Positions 8,261 to 16,269 of a stretch of DNA of 64,000 nucleotides are shown in pieces. The notes beneath the pieces were generated by a model. That model saw nothing but the letters and a program-made list of their open reading frames with translations. It was not told the DNA's origin and did not search any database. The position numbers and the translations under genes were made by a program. Within the stretch, counting starts at the first letter, position 1. The number at the start of each line of letters is the position of its first letter. The stretch comes from Tenacibaculum sp. 190524A02b (GTDB lineage Bacteria > Bacteroidota > Bacteroidia > Flavobacteriales > Flavobacteriaceae), in NCBI RefSeq assembly GCF_964036645.1, contig NZ_OZ038525.1, forward strand, positions 558,001-622,000. Reading direction: 5' to 3'.

Positions 8261-8450
8261 TTACAAAATTATACAATTAAAAATTTACTATTGTTAGATT
8301 AAAGTAAAATAAACTTAAAAAGAAAGCTCCCTAAGGAGCTAAAAATCTAATCTATAATCTATTTGTTGAGGAAGATTATTTCTTTTTTTAAAAAGACCCT
8401 TTAATTAATTAAAGAGTCTTTAAGAACAACATACTATATAACATTCGAAA
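8185..8450. repeat. Duplicated hairpin module, copy B
   Basis: Hairpins at 8187-8206, 8325-8340 (AGCTCC-CTAA-GGAGCT) and 8392-8421 (AAAGAC..GTCTTT around a TTAATTAATTAA core). They correspond to the three of copy A. The growing offset shows small indels since duplication. Confidence 0.6.
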
Positions 8451-8568
8451 CAATATTCAAGCATAAGCAAGTTACATAATAAAAAGAATAAAAAAAATGA
8501 GTAAAACTACTGTAAATCAAATACCTATAATCCATTAGAGCTGTTACCTATTTTCCCTTAATAAAAAA

Positions 8569-8602
8569 ACAGGGCTAAGTAAATTAATTTACCGAACCCT
8601 GT
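8569..8602 (-). terminator. Terminator of the 70-aa gene
   Basis: On the minus strand ACAGGG/CCCTGT with an inner GTAAA-TTAA-TTTAC helix, followed by a T run (plus A run 8563-8569). It lies 48 bp after the stop of the 8650-8862 gene. Confidence 0.65.
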
Positions 8603-8649
8603 ATCTAAATAAAAAACCGTATAAAATTTATAAAAAGTAATTCTCTAAC

Positions 8650-8862
8650 TTATAATTGCGCAATTATATTTGAAACTCTTTTTTGTAAGAAATTTAAAAC
8701 ATCTAAATATTTGATGTTAAATTGCGCTCTTTTACTAATCTCAATAGCTGGAATAATATTTCGTGCTCTAGCTTTAATTAATTCCTTAGACTCAGGTTTA
8801 GATAAGTCTAGTCTTTTAAAATCGAATTCTAACTTGTCAATTCTTTCAATTAAAATGTTCAT
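8650..8862 (-). CDS. Small hypothetical protein, 70 aa
   Basis: A 70-residue helical, soluble protein (MNILIERIDKLEFDF at the start), Lys/Arg/Ile-rich, with no signal peptide and no recognised domain. It is the only plausible gene between the prophage att site and the response regulator. A good terminator follows its stop, which supports it being expressed. The upstream sequence (GGGGGTT reversed to AACCCCCAAAAC on its strand) has no Shine-Dalgarno, as usual in Bacteroidetes. Function unknown. Confidence 0.5.
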   Translation of the reverse strand: MNILIERIDKLEFDFKRLDLSKPESKELIKARARNIIPAIEISKRAQFNIKYLDVLNFLQKRVSNIIAQL

Positions 8863-9241
8863 GATTTTTTGTTTTGGGGGTTAGTTAAATTATTTAAAAT
8901 ATTAATACACATATGTTGATAAACCTTATGTAGTTTAGTGTTAATAATTAACAGTCCAATTTTAAAGAGTAGGCTATAAAATTAATTGGATACACGTCGC
9001 GTTTACTAGCATAGTAACCTATACTTTGGTTAGTAAACTATAACAAATTAACAACATCTTGTAGTTTTTTAAAACCCCCAGTATCCCTAAAAGATTTCTA
9101 AGGGGAAACACTTAACTGTCTAAGGGTTATTGAGTAAGAGGTGTTAGGGGGATTGTGTACAGCATTTTTGTACTTATGTTTACAGTACAATTGTAAAGTT
9201 AAGGCTATATTTGTTGAGTAACCCCAATTAATTAAGAGTGA
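8863..9241. other. Intergenic stretch with a multi-branched RNA-like fold
   Basis: No gene. At 9075-9151 several short helices nest: CCCCC/GGGGG (9075-9079, 9147-9151), TCCCT/AGGGGA (9084-9088, 9102-9106) and AACAC/GTGTT (9107-9111, 9141-9145). A TATATTTG box at 9206-9213 lies 28 bp before the next gene, and TTTACA..TGTAAA (9179-9184, 9192-9197) just upstream could be an operator. Whether the fold is an RNA or chance is open. Confidence 0.4.
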
Positions 9242-9871
9242 ATGAAAGTACATATTGCAGATGATCACGTTATTATTTATGAAGGCGTTAAAGTTTTATT
9301 GGAAGCTTATGATATAGAAGTGGTTGGCCATAGCTTTAACGGAAAGCAAGTAATAGAGTGGTTTAAAAACAATGAAGCAGATGTATTAATAATGGATTAT
9401 AGAATGCCAGAAATGGATGGAGGTGATGTACTAGAGTATTTTGTAGCCAATAATATTGAGCAAAAAGTATTAATGGTATCAGAGTATGCCCATTACAATT
9501 TTATTAAACATGCTATAAATAATGATGCTAGCGGATACATATTAAAAACAGAAGCACATGAACTATTAGTAAATGCTTTAGAAAAAATACATAGCGGACA
9601 TTTTTATTTTTCTGATTATGTAAAAGACATTATAATAGGGTATGAAAGTGGTCATAAAAAAGACGATACACCTTTTGAAGATAAGTTATCTAGCAAACAA
9701 AAAGAAATTTTACGACTCATGTTACAAAATTTTTCCAATACAGAAATAGTAGAAAAATTAAACATGGATGATGCTACCTTACGAACGCATACCAAACGCA
9801 TGCGAGAAAAGGTAAATGTTAAAACAAATGTAGGTTTAGTAACCTTAGCTATAAAAGAAGAATTTAAGTAA
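9242..9871 (+). CDS. NarL/FixJ-type response regulator
   Basis: A 209-residue two-component response regulator. The receiver domain (about 1-120) has the acidic pair Asp7-Asp8, the phosphoacceptor Asp52 in IMDYRMPEMDG, a Ser near 80 and Lys in YILKTEA near 103. The C-terminal LuxR-type helix-turn-helix (about 147-205) contains LSSKQKEILRLM, NTEIVEKL and a recognition-helix region LRTHTKRMREK. No histidine kinase is adjacent, so it is an orphan in this window. The next genes encode a small lipoprotein and a membrane protein on the same strand, which may be targets. Confidence 0.88.
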   Translation: MKVHIADDHVIIYEGVKVLLEAYDIEVVGHSFNGKQVIEWFKNNEADVLIMDYRMPEMDGGDVLEYFVANNIEQKVLMVSEYAHYNFIKHAINNDASGYILKTEAHELLVNALEKIHSGHFYFSDYVKDIIIGYESGHKKDDTPFEDKLSSKQKEILRLMLQNFSNTEIVEKLNMDDATLRTHTKRMREKVNVKTNVGLVTLAIKEEFK

Positions 9872-9947
9872 CAAATAACCAGTATATTTATGTAAAAACG
9901 GCTTTTGTATCTTTATGTAATTGAATAACCAAAAAACATAAAGAAAC

Positions 9948-10115
9948 ATGAAAAAAATTTACGTATTGATTACCGTATTAAGTTTAGTTTTTACAGCCTG
10001 TACAGACAATACCACAGAACATGAAGAGCTTCTTAAAATTCAAGCAACAGATAAAGAGGGGAGTAGTACTTCAGAAGGAGAAAGTGGAGGCAACGGGGAT
10101 AATGATGAAGGCTAA
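9948..10115 (+). CDS. Small lipoprotein, 55 aa
   Basis: ATG at 9948, stop at 10113-10115. The N-terminus MKKIYVLITVLSLVFTAC is a lipoprotein signal with lipid-carrying Cys18. The mature part is only about 38 residues, acidic, and ends in a Gly/Ser/Asp-rich tail (GESGGNGDNDEG). The last codons overlap the start of the following membrane protein gene (ATGATG at 10102-10107), which points to coupled expression. No family is recognised. Its small size and pairing with a membrane protein suggest a partner or regulator of that protein. Confidence 0.75.
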   Translation: MKKIYVLITVLSLVFTACTDNTTEHEELLKIQATDKEGSSTSEGESGGNGDNDEG

Positions 10116-10773
10116 GCAGAGCTTAGTTTATATATCTGTTGTGTTTTGCGCTATACTCTTCTATTCTCATAAATTTATACAACCATATAGTAATGATTAT
10201 TGGAGTAAATTAAAAGAACATGAAAAACTTAAAAAAGAAAGAACAATAGCTTTAAGCAGGGTTAAAGATTATGCTAAAGGTACTGTTTATTATGAAGATT
10301 ATAAGCGGATAAGGGATAAGACAAATGAAGCTTGGAGTGTTTTTAAAAGAGCAGAAGAAAATGAAAAAATTTATGGTTTTAATTCAGTTCATTACTTTAT
10401 AGAAAGGTTAGGGTTAACTGTTTTGATTTTTATTTATTCCCTATATAACTTATTTCGTTCTTTTTATTACGAACGTAGAAATATGGCTAGTAAAGTATTT
10501 CATGGGTTTGTTATCTCTGTAGCGATGTTTTACTTCTTTTGGATATTTAGCGTATTTCAAGATTTTAGTAAAGTAACTTATTTAATAATGACGCTGTTTT
10601 CGGCAAGTTTGGTAGTTACAGGTGTTTACTTTTTTACTAGGTATAAAGAAAGCTATATTAACAAACTAAAAGGAAATGTACGAGAAATATCAAAATTTAC
10701 CATAAAGAATACCAAACCAGAGAAGCAAGCAGAAATGTTTGAAGTTTTAGAAAAAATAGCCAAAACCAATTAA
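10102..10773 (+). CDS. Hypothetical four-helix membrane protein
   Basis: The frame is open upstream to 10021, but that part runs across the lipoprotein gene in another frame. The start chosen is the ATG pair at 10102/10105 inside the lipoprotein's end, giving about 223 residues. Hydrophobic segments lie at about 7-23, 110-127, 143-162 and 169-189, with a charged periplasmic loop between the first two and a Lys-rich cytoplasmic tail. No known domain is recognised. Together with the lipoprotein and the response regulator upstream it may form an envelope-signalling unit; that is inference. Confidence 0.65.
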   Translation: MMKAKQSLVYISVVFCAILFYSHKFIQPYSNDYWSKLKEHEKLKKERTIALSRVKDYAKGTVYYEDYKRIRDKTNEAWSVFKRAEENEKIYGFNSVHYFIERLGLTVLIFIYSLYNLFRSFYYERRNMASKVFHGFVISVAMFYFFWIFSVFQDFSKVTYLIMTLFSASLVVTGVYFFTRYKESYINKLKGNVREISKFTIKNTKPEKQAEMFEVLEKIAKTN

Positions 10774-10806
10774 CAGTATTCTAAGTAAATAATTGTTTAT
10801 TAGTGT

Positions 10807-10848
10807 AAACAAACCTTGGTGATAATTTACTGAGGTTTGTTTTTTTAT
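10807..10848 (+). terminator. Rho-independent terminator after the membrane protein gene
   Basis: AAACAAACCT (10807-10816) pairs with AGGTTTGTTT (10833-10842), followed by a T run. Confidence 0.7.
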
Positions 10849-10895
10849 AACAGAACCTTTCGCGACACTCTTTTAGATTATAGGTAAAAGTAATA

Positions 10896-10926
10896 TTGTC
10901 TTGCAAATAATTTAGTTTTATATTTG
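10896..10926 (+). promoter_or_regulatory. Candidate promoter of the 274-aa lipoprotein gene
   Basis: TTG (10896-10898), 20 bp, TATATTTG (10919-10926) fits the Bacteroidetes primary-sigma pattern. The gene starts about 115 bp downstream, so the leader would be long and purine-rich. Confidence 0.45.
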
Positions 10927-11045
10927 ACCCAATAGAAGACAATAAAAAATATTTTTCTTACTAAGGAAAAGAGTATTAAGAAGAAAGTGTAAAAGGAAAG
11001 AAAAAGTGAGTTAAATTGTTAAAAACTAAACCTAATAATTGAAAT

Positions 11046-11870
11046 ATGAAAATATTAAAAGTACTACTATTAATAGTAACTTTTGTTACTTTTTATAGCT
11101 GCTCAAATAATTCAGATAATATTCAGGATGATAATAATATTCCTACTCCAAAGGAATATAACTTTTCTATTACTCAATCTTTAAACGATATTCAAGAATT
11201 AGATAAAGTAGAGTTTAAAATTGGAAATAAAGAAGATGTTAATATTAATGAAGTAAAATGGTATGTTAATAATAATTCAGTAGAAGGATATTATGATTTG
11301 CATTATACTTTTAGCGCTTTTGGAGAGTTTAAAATAAAAGCAGAAATTATTTACTATAAACCACAAAGCAGTAACTCAGAAACAAAAATTGTAGAAAAAA
11401 CAGTAACTGTTAAAGAAAAACCTAAATATTTAGTTACAGTTAAAAAGGTAGAAGTGTTGGCTTATAGTTATTTTGAAAATTTTAAATACAACCAATTTAA
11501 CCGTTGCTCAATGAAAAGCTATTTCCAAATAGAAGGTAAAGATGAAGTTGGAGGATATGCTATACTACATACTTCTTCTGAAAACTTGGAGAACGCTAGA
11601 GTGTATTTATATGATTTTAAGGTAATGAGTTGGGATATTTCAGCTGTAGATTATAAAATAAAAGTTTATAAAACAGGAAATTATTACCCAAATAGTCAAT
11701 GGTATAGTAGTATTTTTAAATTTTATGGAGCAAGTGTTGTATATGGAGAAGCTTATAAGGAGTTAACTTCGTATTATCTAGACTTAAATCCATATAGAAT
11801 TACTAAACCATCGGAAGTACTAGCTAATAGTGGAGGTTTACAAATAAAGTTAACCTTAGAGTGGAACTAA
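11046..11870 (+). CDS. Hypothetical lipoprotein, 274 aa
   Basis: The N-terminus MKILKVLLLIVTFVTFYSC is a lipoprotein signal (Cys19), followed by an Asn/Asp-rich linker. About residues 35-125 read like a PKD/Ig-type beta sandwich (VEFKIGNKEDVNINEVKWYV and FSAFGEFKIKAEI are PKD-like strands), and the C-terminal half is an unrecognised beta-rich domain with a DLNPY motif. It is likely surface- or periplasm-exposed and lipid-anchored. It has its own promoter-like sequence and a terminator at 11901-11925, so it is probably monocistronic. Function unknown. Confidence 0.7.
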   Translation: MKILKVLLLIVTFVTFYSCSNNSDNIQDDNNIPTPKEYNFSITQSLNDIQELDKVEFKIGNKEDVNINEVKWYVNNNSVEGYYDLHYTFSAFGEFKIKAEIIYYKPQSSNSETKIVEKTVTVKEKPKYLVTVKKVEVLAYSYFENFKYNQFNRCSMKSYFQIEGKDEVGGYAILHTSSENLENARVYLYDFKVMSWDISAVDYKIKVYKTGNYYPNSQWYSSIFKFYGASVVYGEAYKELTSYYLDLNPYRITKPSEVLANSGGLQIKLTLEWN

Positions 11871-11900
11871 AAATAGAAGTAAATTATAATATAGTAAAAG

Positions 11901-11925
11901 ACTCACCTATGTGGTGAGTTTTTTA
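11901..11925 (+). terminator. Terminator after the 274-aa lipoprotein gene
   Basis: ACTCACC-TATGT-GGTGAGT (11901-11919) with a T run. Confidence 0.7.
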
Positions 11926-11951
11926 TTTGAGTTAAAAACAAAAAGTAATTA

Positions 11952-12605
11952 ATGATAAGAATAGCCAAAAACATAGTAAGTATAATAATAACAGTAACAT
12001 TACTTTATAATTGCAAATCTGAAAAGAAACCCCAAAAGTTTGATTATGGTAAGGTAACAGGCAATATGTATACTAATTCTTTTTTTGATTTTGAGGTTAA
12101 AATTCCTGAAGGTTGGGCAGTACAGTCTCAAGAACAAACTCAAAAACTAGCAGAAAAAGGAGCAGAACTTGCTGCTGGTGATGACGAGTATTTGAAATCG
12201 GCGGTTAAATCTGCTGAGGTAGATTCAGCCAATTTGTTAGTAGTGTATGAGTATGAATTGGGAACAGAAGTAACTTATAACCCTAATTTTATGCTATTGG
12301 CAGAAAATTTAAAAAATACTCCAGAGGTTAAGAATCCGGGAGAGTATTTACTGCATGCAAAAAAGTTATTACAACGTTCCGCTATTGAATATCATTTTGA
12401 AGAAGACGAATTTGAAAAGGAAATAATAAGTGGAGAAACGTTTTATACAATGCGTTGTTCAATAAAATATCTAGGAACAGAAATAAAGCAAAAGTATTAT
12501 TGCGTATTTAAAAAAGGCTTTTGTTTAAGTATAATAGTTTCTTATTTAGATGTTTACCAAAAAAGGAAACTAGAAGCTATAGTAACTGAGAGTAAATTTA
12601 AATAA
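11952..12605 (+). CDS. Lipoprotein with PsbP/DUF1795-like fold
   Basis: 217 residues. The signal MIRIAKNIVSIIITVTLLYNC places the lipid Cys at 21. The mature part has NSFFDFEVKIPEGWAVQSQEQ near residues 40-60, the start typical of PsbP-like/DUF1795 proteins (F.F..PEGW), and an Ala/Glu-rich helix after it; the C-terminal strands (YYCVFKKGFCLSIIVSY) fit the same alpha-beta fold. Such proteins are periplasmic or outer-membrane lipoproteins of unclear function. The stop directly abuts the convergent DUF547 gene. Confidence 0.65.
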   Translation: MIRIAKNIVSIIITVTLLYNCKSEKKPQKFDYGKVTGNMYTNSFFDFEVKIPEGWAVQSQEQTQKLAEKGAELAAGDDEYLKSAVKSAEVDSANLLVVYEYELGTEVTYNPNFMLLAENLKNTPEVKNPGEYLLHAKKLLQRSAIEYHFEEDEFEKEIISGETFYTMRCSIKYLGTEIKQKYYCVFKKGFCLSIIVSYLDVYQKRKLEAIVTESKFK

Positions 12606-13406
12606 TTATTCGTCATTTAAATTCCAGTTGTATTCCATATAACTAATTGTAGCATCTTTTTGAATGTTTATTAAAACATATTTGTTAATATAGTCAATCA
12701 AGCTTTCATTCTGAGTGAAATCACCTTCATACCATTCAAATATTTTTGACAGTTTTAGTTTATTTTTAGTTACAATATTTCTAGTTGTGTCATTAATAAA
12801 ACCTTTCATTAATACTTCTAGTTGTTCATCAACGCCTTTTTCTGTAAAGGCAATAACGGCAACTTTTGGACTTGATTTACTGGCGGAATTAAACCCTGCG
12901 TGAATTCTTGGATCTTTAAACTTTTTTCTAATTATTTCATGTTCAACTTGGTTTAAAGTATATACCTTACTACCAACATTGACAAAAGGAATTTCCCATA
13001 CACTTTTCCCTTCTTTTTTTACGGAAAGTATACTACTTTTTTTACTTTCTTTATAAGAATAGTTAATGATAACTTCCATGTTTTTTTCCTTTTCTTGCTT
13101 AACTATGGAGCTTTTTTGAAATGGATAATTATCAATAATAATTTTTAAAACATACGCATTATAGACGTTCATCCAAAAAGCTTTCTCTTTGCTTATAGAC
13201 CATTTTTCTGTAGGACTTGTTTGAGCTAAAAAATTCAAATAAGTATCTAGATAATGTTTATCTTCTTTTAACATACAATAATTAACATCTCCTGTACTTG
13301 GGTTAACATGTTTTTTCAAAAGATAATTGTAAGCTTCTTCTTGGCTTACTACTGTTGAAGCTAGGAATAAATTAAGTATAAGAATGGTTGTAATTTTCGA
13401 GAACAT
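12606..13406 (-). CDS. Secreted DUF547 domain protein
   Basis: 266 residues with a signal peptide (about 1-21, LFLASTVVSQ). The DUF547 core is clear: KAFWMNVYNAYVLKIIIDNYP near residues 70-90, then LNQVEHEIIR and FKDPRIHAGFNSASKSSP near 150-180. The family includes a conserved Cys in SxxC, replaced here by Ser-Ala-Ser (NSASKSSP); DUF547 proteins with Cys at that place have been proposed to be thiol enzymes, so this copy may be altered. Exported, function unknown. Single gene, convergent with the PsbP-like gene. Confidence 0.8.
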   Translation of the reverse strand: MFSKITTILILNLFLASTVVSQEEAYNYLLKKHVNPSTGDVNYCMLKEDKHYLDTYLNFLAQTSPTEKWSISKEKAFWMNVYNAYVLKIIIDNYPFQKSSIVKQEKEKNMEVIINYSYKESKKSSILSVKKEGKSVWEIPFVNVGSKVYTLNQVEHEIIRKKFKDPRIHAGFNSASKSSPKVAVIAFTEKGVDEQLEVLMKGFINDTTRNIVTKNKLKLSKIFEWYEGDFTQNESLIDYINKYVLINIQKDATISYMEYNWNLNDE

Positions 13407-13590
13407 CTTATTTAAAGTTTATGGTTGGTTGTATTCCAAAGGTATTAGTTGTAATAATAATTTGACTGAAAGTTTAGATGAATTTAAGTAAAAGTATAGG
13501 TGAGTTGTAAGTATACAGAGTTAATTTAAAAACTTTATTGTGCCTGTAAAAATGTAATACAAAAGGGAGCTTACTAACGTATGTTTAATT

Positions 13591-13620
13591 AAAAAGCTCA
13601 CCAAAATTGGCGAGCTTTTT
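13591..13620. terminator. Bidirectional-looking terminator upstream of the peptidase genes' end
   Basis: AAAAAGCTCACCAAAA and its complement TTGGCGAGCTTTTT form a stem with A run on one side and T run on the other (13591-13620). It can end the minus-strand peptidase operon 48 bp after the stop at 13668. Confidence 0.6.
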
Positions 13621-13667
13621 TAGATTTAGTTGTTTGTTGTTTTAGTGTGTGTTGTGTGTAGGTGTAT

Positions 13668-14879
13668 TTATTGTAGCCCAAAAGGGTTTTCAATAGAAAG
13701 CATGGGTTCCGTAAACCATTTAGGCCCGTCTTCGGTCATATAAATATGATCTTCATGACGAATGCCAAAAGCATCTGGAACACATATCATAGGTTCGTTA
13801 CTAAAACACATACCCGGTTGTAGGTTTGTGTTGTCATTTTTAACAATATAAGGCCATTCATGAATGTCTAATCCAATTCCATGACCTGTACGATGAGGTA
13901 ATCCTGGTAATTTATAGTCAGGACCTAAGTTATGACTTTCTAATACTTTTCTAGAAGCATTATCAATATCAGCACACGTATTGCCTAGCTGCGCAGCATT
14001 AAAAGCAGCCAATTGTGTTTCCTTTTCAATGTTCCAAATAGTACGTTGCTGTTCAGTTGGTGTACCAAACACATAGGTTCTAGTAATATCTGAAATATAA
14101 TCATGAAGTTGGCATCCAGTATCTACTAAAACTACTTCATTTTCTTCTAAATTCTTAGGTGTTTTAACACCATGCGGAAAAGAAGAGTCTACACCAAAAA
14201 GAACAATACAAAAATAAGACCCCGATGGAATTCCATAACGTTTGTGCGCCTCATTAATAAAATCAGTAACCTCTTTGGTGCTAATACCAACACGTAAAAT
14301 TCTAGCAACTGCTTTTTGTACTTCTAAAGTAATATCCATAGCACGTTGCATAATAGCAATCTCAGCTTTAGATTTTATCATTCTACAAGTAGCAGTCACA
14401 GATTTAGCATCCTCAAACTGATAACTTGAAGTTAGTTTTATAATACCATTAGAAACAAAAAACGGAGTAGCTTCATCAATAAGAATAGTACCGCTAGTAA
14501 TGTTTTTTTCGTTTAATAAATCTAAAAATAAAACATATGGATTCTCATGTTCTTCCCAGCAACGAACAGTACCTTCTACCAGCATAAAGTCTAAAATAGT
14601 ACCTTCCTCAAATTTAGGAGCAATGTATTCTAGATTGCCATCAGCATATAAAATAGCTCCAACCATACGTTCACTAGAACTCCATCTTGTACCAGTAAAA
14701 TAATACAAGTTTGTTCCCGCATGTAAATACATAGCTTCAGCTCCTTGCTCTTTTAATAAAGCAGTAGCTTTTTCAATACGTTGTGCAAATTCTTCTTTTT
14801 GAATAGGTTGAACATCGCTTACATTTGGTTTAATTTTAGCTAATTCTTCAGCTATTGTAGAACCTCCAATACCAATCAT
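13668..14879 (-). CDS. M24 family Xaa-Pro aminopeptidase/prolidase-like
   Basis: 403 residues, creatinase-type N-domain plus pita-bread catalytic domain. Metal ligands are visible in order: DTGCQLHDYISDITR (two Asp), HRTGHGIGLDIHE (His), FSNEPMI (Glu), RHEDHIYMTEDG (Glu). No signal peptide, so it should act in the cytoplasm on short peptides carrying proline at the second position. It follows the S37 peptidase gene by 11 bp on the same strand, so both are probably co-transcribed. The divergent neighbours handle hydroxyproline, which supports proline-rich peptides as substrate. Whether it is an aminopeptidase P or a dipeptidase cannot be decided by eye. Confidence 0.85.
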   Translation of the reverse strand: MIGIGGSTIAEELAKIKPNVSDVQPIQKEEFAQRIEKATALLKEQGAEAMYLHAGTNLYYFTGTRWSSSERMVGAILYADGNLEYIAPKFEEGTILDFMLVEGTVRCWEEHENPYVLFLDLLNEKNITSGTILIDEATPFFVSNGIIKLTSSYQFEDAKSVTATCRMIKSKAEIAIMQRAMDITLEVQKAVARILRVGISTKEVTDFINEAHKRYGIPSGSYFCIVLFGVDSSFPHGVKTPKNLEENEVVLVDTGCQLHDYISDITRTYVFGTPTEQQRTIWNIEKETQLAAFNAAQLGNTCADIDNASRKVLESHNLGPDYKLPGLPHRTGHGIGLDIHEWPYIVKNDNTNLQPGMCFSNEPMICVPDAFGIRHEDHIYMTEDGPKWFTEPMLSIENPFGLQ

Positions 14880-14890
14880 GTATGTATAGT

Positions 14891-16216
14891 TTAATTATTG
14901 TATAATTTATAAATTGTTGTTTCTTGCCCTAACCAAGTTTGTAATTTAGCATATACTTTATCTTGATCTTCTTTAGAAAAATGTTTAATTCTTGTTGAAT
15001 GATCAGCTTTCTCTAATACCATTTTTAAAGCATCTACTTCAGGTTTAGGAGTTGGAGCACAAGCACCCCAAGGATCATAAGCACCGTATATGTATATAAT
15101 CTTATTACCTTTATTTTCAACAAAATCTCTAACCTTAGCAATATAATTAGGATTATAAGTTAAATCTACGCCTTCTGGAGCAAAACGTTTATTAGAAGTA
15201 CTTTTAACCACTTTTAATAAATCTTTCACAGGCTCAAAATCAAAACCATAATAACCTAATTCTTTCATGTGTTGGTAAAAAGAAGGTAAGTATTTATGAT
15301 AGCCTTTATCACTATAAAAACCAATACCAACATCTTTATGAAAATAAGCTACAATATCTTTTACAGAAGCATCTGAACTAGGTAACTTATCACAAGCACC
15401 GCCACCCCATTGCCAAAAAGAGAAAGGGAATTCCAATACCGTATATTCTAGAGCTTCTTCATGAGGCACTTTTGTAAAACTTAATTTGTTTTTCGTTGCA
15501 ATTTCATTAAAAGCTTCTAAAGCTTCTGTTCTATTTTCTAAAACTCTTCTTTGTAAAGTTTTGATTAAATCTCTACACTCTTTAGTTCCAACAGAATTAA
15601 TCAAGTCTGTAGTTCGTTGATCTTCGGTTCCGTTAATCAATGGAGCTACATAAGGAACTGCTACATCTACATCATTTGGATATTTAGATTTATAAATTAA
15701 AGTAGTTTCTCCTCCTTTACTAATTCCTGAAGAAAGCCATTTTCCTTTGTATAATGTTTTTAACTTAGTAACAATACCATGATAATCTTCAATAGCATTA
15801 TCATTAGTTAAATATTTCCAAGGAATAGAATCGGGTCTAGACTTACCATACATTCTATATTCTACAATTACTTGATTTCCTTTAAAAATCTTACTTAATT
15901 CAGTAGTTCTGTTGTAAGATCCATATCCATCAGTAATTAATACAGTTGGTTTAGTGTAGTCTGTATGTGATACATACATATGATGCTTAAAAGTACCTTC
16001 AGCAGGGTTTTTAGGATTTAAATGTTGATTTAAAACAACTTTATAAGCTTCAGTAAAATGATCTTTAGTTTTTATAGAGTCAATAGTTGCGTCTGGAAAC
16101 AGAGCTTGCAACTGTGTTTTAAAACTTTGAGGCTTTTTTTCTTCTTTGGAAGTTTTACAAGAAAAACTAACCGCTACTAGAAGAAAAAATGCTAGCGTAT
16201 TTGATAAATATTTCAT
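14891..16216 (-). CDS. S37-type tripeptidyl aminopeptidase, lipoprotein
   Basis: 441 residues. The N-terminus ends in VAVSFSC (Cys20), so it is lipid-anchored and periplasmic or surface-exposed. An alpha/beta hydrolase follows, with the nucleophile elbow GISKGGET (Ser166), VDVAVPYVAPL after it, and a late YGAYDPWGACAP segment carrying the expected Asp; a His should be near residue 415 (KADHSTRIKH). This matches PS-10/S37 peptidases, which in other bacteria remove prolyl tripeptides from N-termini. It is the first gene of a two-gene operon with the M24 peptidase, suggesting a chain from tripeptides outside to free amino acids inside. Confidence 0.78.
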   Translation of the reverse strand: MKYLSNTLAFFLLVAVSFSCKTSKEEKKPQSFKTQLQALFPDATIDSIKTKDHFTEAYKVVLNQHLNPKNPAEGTFKHHMYVSHTDYTKPTVLITDGYGSYNRTTELSKIFKGNQVIVEYRMYGKSRPDSIPWKYLTNDNAIEDYHGIVTKLKTLYKGKWLSSGISKGGETTLIYKSKYPNDVDVAVPYVAPLINGTEDQRTTDLINSVGTKECRDLIKTLQRRVLENRTEALEAFNEIATKNKLSFTKVPHEEALEYTVLEFPFSFWQWGGGACDKLPSSDASVKDIVAYFHKDVGIGFYSDKGYHKYLPSFYQHMKELGYYGFDFEPVKDLLKVVKSTSNKRFAPEGVDLTYNPNYIAKVRDFVENKGNKIIYIYGAYDPWGACAPTPKPEVDALKMVLEKADHSTRIKHFSKEDQDKVYAKLQTWLGQETTIYKLYNN

Positions 16217-16269
16217 TAAAGTAAGTTATTAGAAAAGGTAAATATACAAGCTCTAAGATAAGAAGAAGT

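Larger units (their letters stand above)
6733..8649. other. Gene-free stretch rich in hairpins and small-RNA candidates
   Basis: About 1.9 kb without any convincing gene over 60 codons. It contains at least eight clear hairpins (listed separately). Most have an A run on their left side in the plus strand, so they are terminators for short minus-strand transcripts. One ~260-bp module is duplicated (7590-7850 and 8185-8450). A 45-codon ATG-less frame at 6886-7022 looks weakly protein-like and may be a gene remnant. The stretch lies between the prophage att site and a two-component regulator gene. Confidence 0.6.

Noticed and set aside
7590..8610. CRISPR array
   Set aside because: Repeats are two copies of hairpin modules about 600 bp apart, not regularly spaced short repeats, and there are no cas genes in the window.
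8863..8890. G-quadruplex near the 70-aa gene start
   Set aside because: Only one run of five G is present; four runs are needed.
10021..10101. A longer N-terminus for the four-span membrane protein
   Set aside because: The segment overlaps the lipoprotein gene in another frame, is hydrophilic, and delays the first membrane span. The ATG pair at 10102 is the natural start.
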